From assembly GCF_020442045.1 (NCBI RefSeq), contig NZ_JAGRLA010000104.1, positions 19,582 through 83,581 on the forward strand: a DNA stretch of 64,000 bases, written 5' to 3'. The translations under genes and the position numbers were made by a program. The stretch is from Bauldia sp. (GTDB lineage: Bacteria > Pseudomonadota > Alphaproteobacteria > Rhizobiales > Kaistiaceae). The notes beneath the pieces were generated by a model. The model made no database searches, was not told where the DNA came from, and saw only the letters and a list, made by a program, of their open reading frames with translations. Positions within the stretch are counted from its first letter, which is position 1. Every line of letters starts with the position of its first letter. This document shows positions 34,934 to 43,893 of this stretch, in pieces.

Positions 34934-36472
34934 ATGGCACTTTCGCAGAAGTTAGAGTTCCGTCAAAGCCAGCTGCTGGTGATGACACCGCAGCTGATGC
35001 AGGCGATCAAGCTGCTCCAGCTCTCGAATCTCGATCTTGTCGCCTATGTCGAAGCGGAGCTCGAGCGCAATCCGCTTCTCGACCGCGCGCCGGAAGAGGA
35101 CGGGACGCCGCCGGCGGAGAATCGCGGCGAAGAGGAACCGTCCGGCGCCGACCGCGACGCGTCCGGCGACGGGGATGGCGGCGACTGGCTCGAAACCGGC
35201 CTCGATGGCACCGGCGAAGCCGGCGAGCCCAAGCTCGACACCGATCTCGCCAATGTCTTCCCCGACGACAACAGCCAGGCGGCCGCCGAGACCGCGCCGG
35301 CCCTGCCGGCCGAATCCTGGTCGGTCGCGCCGAGCCGCCAGCCGGTCAGCTCCGACGACTACAATCTCGAGGCCTTCGTCGCCGGTGAGACGACGCTCGC
35401 CGACCATCTCGCCAACCAGCTCGGCCTGGCGGTCTGCGACCCGACGCTCAGGCTGATCGGCGGCGCCATCATCAGCGAAATCGACGAAGCCGGCTATTTC
35501 CGCGCCGATATCGAGGCGCTGGCCGAACAACTCGGCGCCGGGGCCGATCAGGCCCGCCAGGTGCTGAGCATCGTCCAGGGCTTCGAGCCCTCGGGCGTCG
35601 GGGCGCGCGACCTGGCCGAGTGCCTTGCGATCCAGCTGCGCGAGCGCGACCGGCTGGATCCGGCGATGGCGGCCCTGGTCGGGAATCTCGACCTGGTGGC
35701 GCGGCGCGACCTCAACACGCTGATGAAGCTCTGCGGCGTCGACGGCGAGGATCTCGTCGAGATGATCGCCGAGCTGAGGGCCCTCAATCCCAAGCCGGGC
35801 AACGCTTTCGGCGACGCGGTCGTGCAGCCGGTGGTTCCCGACGTGATGGTGCGGCCGGCCAACGACGGCGGCTGGCATGTCGAGCTCAATACCGCGACGC
35901 TGCCCCGCGTCCTCTTCGACCAGACCTACTATGCCAGGGTCTCGAAGGGACGGCACAGCGAGAAGGACGACGCCTTCCTCACCGAATGCATGCAGACCGC
36001 CAAATGGCTGGTGAAGAGCCTCGACCAGCGGGCGCGGACGATCCTCAAGGTGGCGACCGAGATCGTGCGTCAGCAGGACGCCTTCCTCGCCCACGGCGTC
36101 CAGCACCTGCGCCCGCTCAACCTCAAGACCGTCGCCGAGGCGATCGGCATGCACGAATCGACGGTTTCGCGGGTCACCTCGAACAAATACATGGCCACCA
36201 CCCGTGGCGTCTTCGAGCTGAAATACTTCTTCACCGCGGCGATCGCCTCCTCGGAAGGCGGCGTCTCCCATTCCGCCGAGGCGGTGCGCCACCGGATCAA
36301 GCGACTGATCGACGAGGAGCCGGCCGATACCATCCTGTCCGACGACGCGATCGTGCGGACGTTGCGCGACTCGGGCATCGACATCGCGCGGCGCACCGTG
36401 GCGAAATACCGCGAGGCGCTGCGTATTCCGTCATCCGTCCAGCGTCGCCGCGAAAAGCAGGCCGCGCTTTGA
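34934..36472 (+). CDS. rpoN: RNA polymerase sigma-54 factor
   Basis: 512 residues. Region I is glutamine/leucine-rich (QKLEFRQSQLLVMTPQLMQAIKLLQLSNLDL), region II is acidic (about 55-120), and region III has the core-binding part, the helix-turn-helix and the RpoN box ARRTVAKYREALRIPSSVQRR at the C-terminus. It directs polymerase to -24/-12 promoters under enhancer-binding activators, often for nitrogen and carbon control. The order lptB-rpoN-hpf-ptsN is conserved in proteobacteria. Confidence 0.98.
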   Translation: MALSQKLEFRQSQLLVMTPQLMQAIKLLQLSNLDLVAYVEAELERNPLLDRAPEEDGTPPAENRGEEEPSGADRDASGDGDGGDWLETGLDGTGEAGEPKLDTDLANVFPDDNSQAAAETAPALPAESWSVAPSRQPVSSDDYNLEAFVAGETTLADHLANQLGLAVCDPTLRLIGGAIISEIDEAGYFRADIEALAEQLGAGADQARQVLSIVQGFEPSGVGARDLAECLAIQLRERDRLDPAMAALVGNLDLVARRDLNTLMKLCGVDGEDLVEMIAELRALNPKPGNAFGDAVVQPVVPDVMVRPANDGGWHVELNTATLPRVLFDQTYYARVSKGRHSEKDDAFLTECMQTAKWLVKSLDQRARTILKVATEIVRQQDAFLAHGVQHLRPLNLKTVAEAIGMHESTVSRVTSNKYMATTRGVFELKYFFTAAIASSEGGVSHSAEAVRHRIKRLIDEEPADTILSDDAIVRTLRDSGIDIARRTVAKYREALRIPSSVQRRREKQAAL

Positions 36473-36533
36473 GCCCGGCGGCCAGGCGTCCGTCTCCCTC
36501 CGTATCGCGTCTTTTCCACTCGGGGGGTGTCGG

Positions 36534-36562
36534 TTGACTTGTGCCGCCGTCGTCAATAGAAG
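36534..36562 (+). promoter_or_regulatory. Candidate promoter of hpf
   Basis: TTGACT (36534-36539), 17 nt, then TAGAAG (36557-36562), about 150 nt before the hpf start. The -35 is strong and the -10 weak. The leader between it and the gene is GC-rich. Confidence 0.35.
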
Positions 36563-36712
36563 GTGCGCCCATCGTCGAGCCGGGGGGCGCGGCGAGCTTC
36601 CTTGAAGCTCTCGGATCGTCCCGGCGCGGCAACGCAGAGTCGGGCCACGAGCCGCAACCGCAGCCGCTTGAAAGCGACAAAGCCGGAACAACGGAGAAGG
36701 TTCGAAGCCCCG

Positions 36713-37300
36713 ATGGGTCTGCAGATTTCCGGAAAGAACATGGATATCGGCGAGGCGCTCCGCGCGCATGTCGAAGCCCGCGTCTCGGACGCGCTCGAAA
36801 AGTATTTCGATGGCGGATTCACCGGTCACGTCACGGTGGAGCCGGAAGGCTCCGGCTATGCGTCGGACTGCACCATCCACCTCGACACAGGCATCCTCCT
36901 TCAGGCGCATGGCCGGTCGCAGGATGTCTATCAGAGCTTCGACATCGCCGCCGACCGCATCGAGAAGCGCCTGCGGCGCTACAAGCGGCGCCTCAAGGAC
37001 CACCACGTCAACCGGCGCGAGAGCGCCGAGCCGGCGGCCAGCTACGTGCTCGCCGCTCCGGGCGAAAACGAGGAGGTGGCGGCCGATTACAGCCCCACCG
37101 TCATCGCCGAGGAGACCACCAATCTCGTCACAATGACGGTCGGCGACGCAGTGGTCGCACTGGATTTCACCGAGGCACCCGCACTGGTTTTCCGTAACGC
37201 CGCCCATGGCGGCATCAATGTCGTCTATCGGCGGGTCGACGGCCATATCGGCTGGCTCGACCCCTCGCTGAAGACGGCTGGTCCCAAAGCCGGCGACTGA
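36713..37300 (+). CDS. hpf: Long-form ribosome hibernation promoting factor
   Basis: 195 residues. The N-terminal S30AE domain (MGLQISGKNMDIGEALRAHVE to about residue 105) binds the 30S subunit; the C-terminal domain (about 135-190, with VVALDFTEAPALVFRNA and INVVYRRVDGHIGWLDP) is the dimerisation domain of long HPF, which makes 100S ribosomes on its own. ATG at 36713 lies behind GGAGAAGG with long spacing. It sits between rpoN and ptsN. Confidence 0.95.
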   Translation: MGLQISGKNMDIGEALRAHVEARVSDALEKYFDGGFTGHVTVEPEGSGYASDCTIHLDTGILLQAHGRSQDVYQSFDIAADRIEKRLRRYKRRLKDHHVNRRESAEPAASYVLAAPGENEEVAADYSPTVIAEETTNLVTMTVGDAVVALDFTEAPALVFRNAAHGGINVVYRRVDGHIGWLDPSLKTAGPKAGD

Positions 37301-37365
37301 TCCAACCGGCGCCGGCGATTCACCGGACCTGGCGCCAGAGAGGAATGCATCGTGGACCTTTGGCT

Positions 37366-37830
37366 ATGGATCTAGGCGACCTTATCGGACCCGACGCGGT
37401 CATCGGCTCGCTGAAGGCCAACAGCAAGAAGCAGGTGATCCAGGCAATCGCCGAGAAGGCGGCGGCCCGGACCGGGATCCCGGAACGGGAAATCTTCGAG
37501 ACCCTGCTGCAGCGCGAGAAGCTCGGCTCCACCGGAGTCGGTGGCGGTATCGCCATCCCGCACGGCAAGCTGCCGGGGCTCGACGAGATCTTCGGGCTCT
37601 TCGCCCGCCTGCCCAAGCCGATTGATTTCGAAGCACTCGACGACCAGCCGGTCGACCTCGTCTTTCTGCTGCTGGCGCCCGAAGGCGCTGGCGCCGACCA
37701 TCTCAAGGCGTTGGCGCGGATTGCCCGCCACCTCCGCAAGGCGGGCGTGGCGAACAAGCTCCGCGCCTCGACCGACAAGGCCGCGCTTCACGCCGTGCTG
37801 ACCGAAGAGGCGACGCCGAACGCCGCCTGA
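37366..37830 (+). CDS. ptsN: Nitrogen-regulatory phosphotransferase IIA protein
   Basis: 154 residues, the family's normal length from ATG at 37366 (MDLGDLIGPDAVIGSLKANSKKQ, shown only as the alignment guide). The phosphorylated histidine lies in GGGIAIPHGKL near residue 66. PTS-Ntr proteins of this kind receive phosphate from PtsO and regulate potassium, nitrogen and carbon functions; they do not transport sugar. An in-frame ATG 21 nt earlier is possible. Classic neighbour of rpoN and hpf. Confidence 0.95.
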   Translation: MDLGDLIGPDAVIGSLKANSKKQVIQAIAEKAAARTGIPEREIFETLLQREKLGSTGVGGGIAIPHGKLPGLDEIFGLFARLPKPIDFEALDDQPVDLVFLLLAPEGAGADHLKALARIARHLRKAGVANKLRASTDKAALHAVLTEEATPNAA

Positions 37831-37877
37831 TCCGCGGGCGGGATCATTCACCGGCCGGCCGGTATGGTGCCTGCCCG

Positions 37878-38132
37878 TCAGTGGATACTGACCATCTCCA
37901 GATCGTGCTCATGCGCGTTCATGACCACCGCGTCGCGGTTGTCGGCAAGCATGATCGGCGTGCCGTCGGCGCCGAGCAGCGCCCAGAGCTCCAGATCCGG
38001 AGCGACCGGCGGCAGGCCGGGAAACAGGCTCTTGGCCTGGTCGGACTTGAGGGAACGGACATAGGCGACCTTGCCGCCACCGAGGCCGGCGAAAGTCTCG
38101 GCAGTCATGATCTGCCTGTCATTGTTTTCCAT
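37878..38132 (-). CDS. DUF1150 family protein
   Basis: 84 residues. ETFAGLGGGKVAYVRSLKSDQ and LWALLGADGTPIMLADNRDAVVMNA are characteristic of DUF1150, a small alphaproteobacterial family of unknown function. ATG at 38132 has AGGAG upstream. It follows the small heat-shock gene by 25 nt on the same strand, an association common in this group, so it is probably heat-inducible with it. Confidence 0.88.
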   Translation of the reverse strand: MENNDRQIMTAETFAGLGGGKVAYVRSLKSDQAKSLFPGLPPVAPDLELWALLGADGTPIMLADNRDAVVMNAHEHDLEMVSIH

Positions 38133-38157
38133 AACGCACCACTCCTTTGGGCCGGCT

Positions 38158-38589
38158 TCAGCCGCGCCCGTTGATTTCGATCCTGCGAACCAGTTTGTCC
38201 GTGGACGGGCGCGCGAGATCGACAGAGAGAAGGCCGTCGGCCAGGTCGGCGCCGACGACTTCGATGCCGTCGGCAAGGACGAAGACCTTGCGGAACTGCC
38301 GTGCGGCAATCCCGCGGTGGAGGTAGATGCGGGATCCGCTATCCTCCACCTGGCGACCGCAGATGACGAGTTCGTTGTCTTCCACCGAGACGTCGAGTTC
38401 GTCGGCGGAGAAACCGGCGACGGCCAGCGTGATCCGCAGCATGTCGCCCCTCGCTTCCGAGCCCGGCAGCCGCTCTATGTTATAGGGCGGATAACCGTCG
38501 CCCGCGGCCTTTGAGAGCCGTTCGAGCGCGCGCTCCACCTCGTCGAAACCGAGCAGGAGCGGACTAGAAAACGCAGAGATGCGCGTCAT
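38158..38589 (-). CDS. Small heat-shock protein (Hsp20/IbpA type)
   Basis: 143 residues. The alpha-crystallin domain spans about 33-130 (YPPYNIERLPG, LRITLAVAGFSADELDVSVEDNELVICG, YLHRGIAARQFRKVFVLADGIEV). The C-terminal I-x-I motif is IEI in RRIEINGRG. It binds unfolding proteins as oligomers without ATP. ATG at 38589 follows GAGGACCCCGG. A heat-shock promoter lies upstream, and DUF1150 follows in the same unit. Confidence 0.94.
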   Translation of the reverse strand: MTRISAFSSPLLLGFDEVERALERLSKAAGDGYPPYNIERLPGSEARGDMLRITLAVAGFSADELDVSVEDNELVICGRQVEDSGSRIYLHRGIAARQFRKVFVLADGIEVVGADLADGLLSVDLARPSTDKLVRRIEINGRG

Positions 38590-38656
38590 TCCGGGGTCCT
38601 CATTTTGCCAAGCGACCTTCCCGCCGGACCCATTCAGAGGCATCCGACACTGCGGC

Positions 38657-38685
38657 ATATGGGGACAATCGTTGTCTTGTTCAAG
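38657..38685 (-). promoter_or_regulatory. Sigma-32 (RpoH) type heat-shock promoter
   Basis: On the minus strand CTTGAAC (38685-38679), 14 nt, then CCCCATAT (38664-38657). This is a near-perfect match to CTTGAAA-N11-16-CCCCATNT and also fits the rhizobial form CTTGAA-N17-CCATAT. It sits about 70 nt before the Hsp20 start, the expected place. Confidence 0.8.
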
Positions 38686-38706
38686 CCGGCTTCGGGCGCC
38701 GCGGCG

Positions 38707-39678
38707 CTATGCCAGCCCCTCGAAAAGCGCCGTCGAAAGGTAGCGCTCGGCAAAGGACGGGATCACCACGACGATGGTCCTTCCGGCCATCTCGGGGCGG
38801 CGGCCGACCTTGACCGCCGCGGCGATCGCCGCGCCCGAGGATATGCCCACCGGAATGCCTTCGATCCGCGCCGCGAGCCGGGCATGGTCGAAGGCATCGT
38901 CGTTGCTGACGGTGACGACTTCATCATAGACGCCGGTATCGAGGATCGCCGGAACGAAGCCGGCGCCGATCCCCTGGATCTTGTGCGGGCCCGGATTGCC
39001 GCCCGAAAGGACCTGGCTCGCCTCGGGTTCGACGGCGACGACGCGGATGCCCGGCTTGCGTTCCTTCAAGACCTGGCCGACGCCGGTAATCGTGCCGCCG
39101 GTACCGACGCCCGAGATGAGGACGTCGACCGCCCCGTCGGTGTCGTTCCAGATCTCTTCCGCCGTGGTGCGCCGGTGGATCTCCGGATTGGCAGGATTCT
39201 GGAACTGCTGGGGAATGACCGCGTCGGGAATCTCCTTCAACAATTCGTCGGTCCGCGCCAGCGCCCCGCGCATGCCGAGCGCGCCGTCGGTCAGCACCAG
39301 CTCGGCGCCGAGGAGCTGGAGCATCTTGCGGCGCTCCACCGACATCGTCTCCGGCATCACCAGAATCAGCCGGTAGCCGCGCGCCGCCGCGACGAAGGCA
39401 AGGGCGATGCCGGTATTGCCCGAGGTCGGCTCGATCAGCGTCGTCACGCCCGGGCGGATACGGCCCTCCGCCTCCAGCGCGTCGATCATCGCCACGCCGA
39501 TACGATCCTTGACGCTGCCGATCGGGTTGAAGAATTCGAGCTTGGCGAGCAGCGAGGCGCCCACCTGCTTGACGGCGGCGATCCGGTCGAGCCGGACGAG
39601 CGGCGTATCGCCGATCGTGTCGGTGATCGAGTCGTAGATCCTGCCCCGCCCCGGCTTCTTCTTTGCGTCGTTCGCCAT
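38707..39678 (-). CDS. cysK: Cysteine synthase A (O-acetylserine sulfhydrylase)
   Basis: 323 residues. The PLP lysine is Lys57 in [15 protein letters not shown] (about 85-90) and [10 protein letters not shown] (the PLP phosphate loop) are intact. The C-terminal half carries GIGAGFVP. It makes cysteine from O-acetylserine and sulfide in the cytoplasm. The start MANDAKKK is behind a weak site; a shorter start is possible. It is separated from dut by 40 nt on the same strand. Confidence 0.95.
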   Translation of the reverse strand: MANDAKKKPGRGRIYDSITDTIGDTPLVRLDRIAAVKQVGASLLAKLEFFNPIGSVKDRIGVAMIDALEAEGRIRPGVTTLIEPTSGNTGIALAFVAAARGYRLILVMPETMSVERRKMLQLLGAELVLTDGALGMRGALARTDELLKEIPDAVIPQQFQNPANPEIHRRTTAEEIWNDTDGAVDVLISGVGTGGTITGVGQVLKERKPGIRVVAVEPEASQVLSGGNPGPHKIQGIGAGFVPAILDTGVYDEVVTVSNDDAFDHARLAARIEGIPVGISSGAAIAAAVKVGRRPEMAGRTIVVVIPSFAERYLSTALFEGLA

Positions 39679-39718
39679 ATTTCACCCGTCCTGCCGCGCC
39701 GTTGATCTTCCGACGATC

Positions 39719-40192
39719 CTAACCCGACAGCCCGGTCGAACCGAAGCCGCCCGCGCCGCGGGCCGTCTCGTCCAGCGTCTCGACCTCCGATACCGCGACG
39801 CCGGCCACCGGCGCGACCACCAGCTGGGCGATCCGCATGCCGCGGATGACGGTGAATGCCTCATCGCCGAAATTGACCAGCAGCACCTTCACCTCGCCGC
39901 GATAATCGGCGTCGATCGTGCCCGGAGCATTCAGGACGGTGACGCCATGCTTGGCGGCGAGCCCGGACCGCGGCCTCACCTGGCCTTCGTGACCCGCGGG
40001 AAGCGCGATCGCGAAGCCGGTCGGCACCAGCGCCCGACCGCCGGGAACAATGGTCAGGGGCGCGTCGTCCGCGACCGCGGCGGGAAGGTCCATGCCGGCC
40101 GCCCCCGTCGAGCGAGGCTCCGGCAGCGGCAGCCCGAGGCCATTGCCGAGACGGCGGATCACGAGGCGGATGCTGGAGGCGGTGTCGGGCAC
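39719..40192 (-). CDS. dut: dUTP diphosphatase
   Basis: 157 residues from a GTG at 40192, which gives the usual length. Conserved motifs: [11 protein letters not shown] (1), [11 protein letters not shown] (2), [20 protein letters not shown] (3), [10 protein letters not shown] (4) and the C-terminal [11 protein letters not shown] (5) that closes over the active site. It hydrolyses dUTP to dUMP and pyrophosphate, keeping uracil out of DNA. A longer start at 40258 lacks family support. Directly downstream of coaBC, a common pairing. Confidence 0.93.
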   Translation of the reverse strand: MPDTASSIRLVIRRLGNGLGLPLPEPRSTGAAGMDLPAAVADDAPLTIVPGGRALVPTGFAIALPAGHEGQVRPRSGLAAKHGVTVLNAPGTIDADYRGEVKVLLVNFGDEAFTVIRGMRIAQLVVAPVAGVAVSEVETLDETARGAGGFGSTGLSG

Positions 40193-40285
40193 TGGGTAAA
40201 TCCCGGTTGGACGGCTTTCGGCATTCTCCGGTTTCCCTTGGAACGAACCGCGCCGCAAGCACGGAACCTCAGGACGCTGTGGATA

Positions 40286-41518
40286 TCAGCGGCGCCCGCT
40301 GCCCATCGCCGCCGCGATGCGCTCGACCAGCCGGGCCGCGACCTCGGCCTTGGTCATTGTCGGCCAGGTCTCGATACCGGTCGCGGTAACGAGATGGATG
40401 GTGTTGTCGTCGCCGCCCATGACGCCGGTCTCCGGCGAGACGTCGTTGGCGAGGATCCAGTCGGCGCCCTTCGCCTTCAGCTTCGCCTTGGCATGCTTCT
40501 TGAGATCGTCGGTCTCGGCGGCGAAGCCGATGACCATGTCGGGGCGGAGCGTATGGTGACGGCCGACCGTCGCCAGGATATCCGGATTCTCGATCAGCGG
40601 CAGCGGCGGGACTTTGCCAGAACCATCCTTCTTGATCTTTCCGGCCGCGGTCTCGGCGGCGCGCCAGTCCGCGACCGCCGCGGCCATGATCGCGATGTCT
40701 GCCGGCAGCGCCTGCTCGACCGCCTCGAGCATCTCGCGTGCCGTCTCGACATGGACCGTCGTGACGCCAGCGGGATCGGGAATCGAGACCGGACCCGATA
40801 CCAGCGTCACCTTCGCGCCGGCCGCGGCCGCGGCCGCGGCGATGGCGTGGCCCTGCTTGCCGGAGGAGCGGTTGGCGATGTAGCGGACCGGGTCGATCGG
40901 CTCATGGGTCGGCCCGGAGGTGATCAGCACATGATGGCCGGCGAGTGGCTTTGCGCCGGGTGCAAGCAACGCCTCGATCGCCGAGACGATCTCCAGCGGT
41001 TCGGCCATCCGGCCGAGGCCCGCCTCGCCGCCCTCGGCCATCTCGCCGCTGTTCGGCCCGACGAAACGGATGCCGTCGGCGGCGAGCCGGGCCGCATTCC
41101 GCCGGGTCGCTGGGTGGGCCCACATATGCGGGTTCATCGCCGGCGCGACCAGCAGCGGCCGGTCGGTGGCGAGCAGGATCGCCGAGGCGAGGTCGTCGGC
41201 ATGGCCGTTCGCCATCTTGGCGATCAGGTCGGCGGTCGCCGGCGCCACGACGATCGCGTCGGCCTCGCGCGCCAGCCGGATATGGCCGATGTCGAATTCC
41301 TCGTCGCGGCTGAAGAGATCGCTATGGACCTTGCCGCCGGTCAGCGCGCCGACCGCGAGCGGGGTCACGAACTCCCCGGCCGCGCGGGTCATCACCGCCC
41401 GCACGGCGAAGCCGCGCTCGCCGAGCCGCCGGATCAGGTCGAGCGACTTGTAGGCGGCGATGCCGCCGGAAATGATCAGGAGGATATGACGAACGGACGG
41501 GGCCGACTTTTTGGCCAT
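40286..41518 (-). CDS. coaBC: Bifunctional phosphopantothenoylcysteine decarboxylase/synthase
   Basis: 410 residues. The N-terminal CoaC flavoprotein domain has SGGIAAYKS, catalytic His79 in DIGHIRLAREAD and the PAMNPHMW substrate clamp (126-133). The C-terminal CoaB domain starts near residue 195 (VLITSGPTHEPIDPVRYI, SSGKQGHAIA) and activates 4'-phosphopantothenate with CTP. Together they make 4'-phosphopantetheine for coenzyme A. Followed by dut; the HigBA pair precedes it on the same strand. Confidence 0.97.
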   Translation of the reverse strand: MAKKSAPSVRHILLIISGGIAAYKSLDLIRRLGERGFAVRAVMTRAAGEFVTPLAVGALTGGKVHSDLFSRDEEFDIGHIRLAREADAIVVAPATADLIAKMANGHADDLASAILLATDRPLLVAPAMNPHMWAHPATRRNAARLAADGIRFVGPNSGEMAEGGEAGLGRMAEPLEIVSAIEALLAPGAKPLAGHHVLITSGPTHEPIDPVRYIANRSSGKQGHAIAAAAAAAGAKVTLVSGPVSIPDPAGVTTVHVETAREMLEAVEQALPADIAIMAAAVADWRAAETAAGKIKKDGSGKVPPLPLIENPDILATVGRHHTLRPDMVIGFAAETDDLKKHAKAKLKAKGADWILANDVSPETGVMGGDDNTIHLVTATGIETWPTMTKAEVAARLVERIAAAMGSGRR

Positions 41519-41527
41519 GGCGGAACC

Positions 41528-41854
41528 CTACTCTGCCGCCTCCGGTGGCGCGGCAAGCGTTGGTATCTTTGACACGTCGACCTTCCGTTCCGCATGCCAG
41601 AGGTCATAGGCCGCCTGCATATCGACCCACAGACGCGGACCATTGCCGCAGAGCTTGCCGAGCCGCACGGCAACTTCTGGTGTTACCGGCGCCTTTTCGT
41701 TGACAATCGAATAGAGGAGTTGTCGCGAGATGCCCAACGAGCGCGCAATCTCGGTCATCGGCCGATCGAGATCGGGAAGCACGAAATCTCTGAGCAAAGC
41801 CCCGGGGTGCGACGGCTCGTGACTCGCATGGCGGGGGACAGGACGCTTACGCAT
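41528..41854 (-). CDS. higA: HigA-family antitoxin (XRE helix-turn-helix)
   Basis: 108 residues. HPGALLRDFVLPDLDRPMTEIARSLGISRQLLYSIVNEKAPVTPEVAVRLGKL is the addiction-module HigA pattern (split here by residues 18-70), and the C-terminal LWVDMQAAYDLWHAERK is typical. It neutralises HigB and represses the operon. ATG at 41854 fits the family start; a TTG at 41881 is possible. It follows higB by 32 nt and lies 9 nt before coaBC. Confidence 0.9.
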   Translation of the reverse strand: MRKRPVPRHASHEPSHPGALLRDFVLPDLDRPMTEIARSLGISRQLLYSIVNEKAPVTPEVAVRLGKLCGNGPRLWVDMQAAYDLWHAERKVDVSKIPTLAAPPEAAE

Positions 41855-41886
41855 GGCACACACCAAAGGGGACAACCGCAACGTCC

Positions 41887-42159
41887 CTAGTGATAGTCCT
41901 CCAGATCGATGTCAATTGCGCCGTCTTCGTTCCAACCGAACGTAAGCCGCCAGTTCTTGTTGACCGAAAGGGCATGGCGCGGTGGCTTGCCTCGCAGCGC
42001 ATGGTACCTTGCGACCCCTTGAAGATCGTCCGGCTCACGGGCTGCGTCGATCGCCGATAGCAGAATTCGGATATGCCCAACAAGGTCCGGACGAAGGCCA
42101 CGGCGATCTCCTTCCGCCCAGAACCGCCGCAGCGCCTTGCTGCGGAATGAGGCGATCAT
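41887..42159 (-). CDS. higB: HigB/RelE-family mRNA interferase toxin
   Basis: 90 residues. Pattern: IASFRSKALRRFWAEGD at the N-terminus, LDAAREPDDLQ-type linker (here AIDAAREPDDLQG), RYHALRGKPPRHALSVNKNWRLTFGW and the end DIDLEDYH, all typical of HigB of the reverse-order HigBA module. It cleaves ribosome-bound mRNA when free of HigA. ATG at 42159 follows GGAG at good spacing. Local GC is lower than in the flanking core genes, fitting recent arrival. Confidence 0.9.
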   Translation of the reverse strand: MIASFRSKALRRFWAEGDRRGLRPDLVGHIRILLSAIDAAREPDDLQGVARYHALRGKPPRHALSVNKNWRLTFGWNEDGAIDIDLEDYH

Positions 42160-42308
42160 TGCGGGCTCCAAGGTTCCGGAGCGCGGACCCTTCCGGTCCA
42201 GCTGGCCATATCTGCCCGTCGTAGCACTTCCAACCTTGGCCGGGCTCTTGCGGCCCGTTGCCTGAAGAGTTACGCGATCCTTGTTCGTTTGTCAAGTATC
42301 ACTTGACA

Positions 42309-43889
42309 CTAGGACAGCCATTTCAGCCCCGCCAGCACCGCCACCACGGCGATCACCCAGAGCGCGACGCGGCCCCAGCGCGAGGCATGCGCCTCGGAGC
42401 GGCCGATGCCGGCGACGGTCTCCGGGTCGAGACGCAGGCCATGCTCGCTCATCCGGTCGATCTCGGCCGAGAGCCGCCCGGCGCGCTCCGCCAGCCGCGG
42501 CAGCTCGGTCGCCAGCCGTCCGATGGCGCCGGCGCCCTCGGCGGCGAGCTCGAGCTGGCCCGAGGGCCCGAGATAGCGTTCGATCCATTCCCGCACCACC
42601 GGCTCGGCCGACGCCCACATGTCAAAGTCGGGATCGAGGGTGCGCGCCACCCCCTCGACCACGACCATCGTCTTCTGGACGAGGAGCAGCTCAGGCCGGG
42701 TCTGCATGTCGAAAATCTCGGTCACCTCGAAGAGCAGCGACAGCAGCCGCGCCATCGAGATCTCGCTTGCCCGCTGGCCGTGGATCGGCTCGCCGATCGC
42801 CCGCAGCGCCTGGGCGAAGTCGTCGACGCTGTGCTCGCCGGGCACGTAGCCCGCCTCGAAATGGACCTCGGCGATCCGCCGGTAGTCGCGGCGGATGAAA
42901 CCGAACAGGATCTCGGCCAGGAAGCGCCGCTGGTCGCGATCGAGCCGTCCCATGATGCCGTAATCGACGGCGACGATGTCGCCGGCCTCGTCGACGAAGA
43001 GATTGCCCTGGTGCATGTCGGCATGGAAGAAGCCGTCGCGCAGCGCCTGGCGGAGGAAGGCCTGCATCAGCCGCCGCGCGAGGACCACCAGGTCGTGGCC
43101 GGCGGCGCGAAGCGCGGCGATGTCCGACAGCTTGATGCCGTCGATCCATTCGAGGGTCAGCACGTCGCGCGCGGTGCGGTCCCATTCGACCACCGGAACG
43201 CGGAAGCCGGGGTCGTCGGCCGAGGCCTCGGCCATCTCGGACAGCGCCGCGGCCTCGAGCCTCAGGTCCATCTCGATGGTTACCGACCGCGCCAGCGTGT
43301 CGACCACCGCGACCGGACGCAGCCGCCGCGAGGCGGGATCGACCCGCTCGACCAGCCGCGCGCCCTCGTAGAAGGTGTCGAGGTCGCGGCGGAAACGTTG
43401 GCGGATGCCGGGGCGGAGCACCTTGACGGCAACCGTGCGCGTACCGAGGTCGTCGGTGACCTCGGCCTTGTGGACCTGGGCGATGGAAGCGGCGGCGACC
43501 GGCGGCGAGAAGGAGGAAAACAGCTCGTCGACCGGCCTTCCGAGCGCCCTTTCGACAGCCGCGCGCGCCGCCTCTTCCGGAAAGGGGTCGATCTCGTCGC
43601 GGAGCCGGCCGAGCGCGTCGGCGCCTTCGCGGCCAACGAGGTCAGGCCGCGTCGCCAGGAACTGGCCGAGCTTGATATAGGAGGGGCCTAGCCTGTTCAG
43701 CGCGGCGGTCAGCCGTTCCGAGCGCGCCTCCTCGGTCACGCCGCGCCGGGCGAGGGCGCGGGCGATCCTCGCCGCCATCCGCGGCCCCGACGGCAGCTCC
43801 TCCGGATCGACCAGGGTGAAGGCGCCTTCGCGGGCGAGCACCCAGCCGGCCCCGGCCATCCGGAAAAGCGCTGCCACGCTCGCTGCCAT
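42309..43889 (-). CDS. ubiB: Ubiquinone biosynthesis atypical kinase/ATPase UbiB
   Basis: 526 residues. The N-terminal KxGQ motif is in YIKLGQFLATRPD (about 70-82), the ABC1/COQ8 core has VAAASIAQVHKAE (about 130-142), AVKVLRPGI with the Lys, DMHQGNLFVDEAGDIVAVDYGIMG (catalytic loop and Asp) and two C-terminal membrane helices ending VALWVIAVVAVLAGLKWL. It supports coenzyme Q synthesis, probably by ATP-driven extraction of lipid intermediates. ATG at 43889 is 4 nt after the ubiE stop. Confidence 0.95.
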   Translation of the reverse strand: MAASVAALFRMAGAGWVLAREGAFTLVDPEELPSGPRMAARIARALARRGVTEEARSERLTAALNRLGPSYIKLGQFLATRPDLVGREGADALGRLRDEIDPFPEEAARAAVERALGRPVDELFSSFSPPVAAASIAQVHKAEVTDDLGTRTVAVKVLRPGIRQRFRRDLDTFYEGARLVERVDPASRRLRPVAVVDTLARSVTIEMDLRLEAAALSEMAEASADDPGFRVPVVEWDRTARDVLTLEWIDGIKLSDIAALRAAGHDLVVLARRLMQAFLRQALRDGFFHADMHQGNLFVDEAGDIVAVDYGIMGRLDRDQRRFLAEILFGFIRRDYRRIAEVHFEAGYVPGEHSVDDFAQALRAIGEPIHGQRASEISMARLLSLLFEVTEIFDMQTRPELLLVQKTMVVVEGVARTLDPDFDMWASAEPVVREWIERYLGPSGQLELAAEGAGAIGRLATELPRLAERAGRLSAEIDRMSEHGLRLDPETVAGIGRSEAHASRWGRVALWVIAVVAVLAGLKWLS

Positions 43890-43893
43890 CGGA

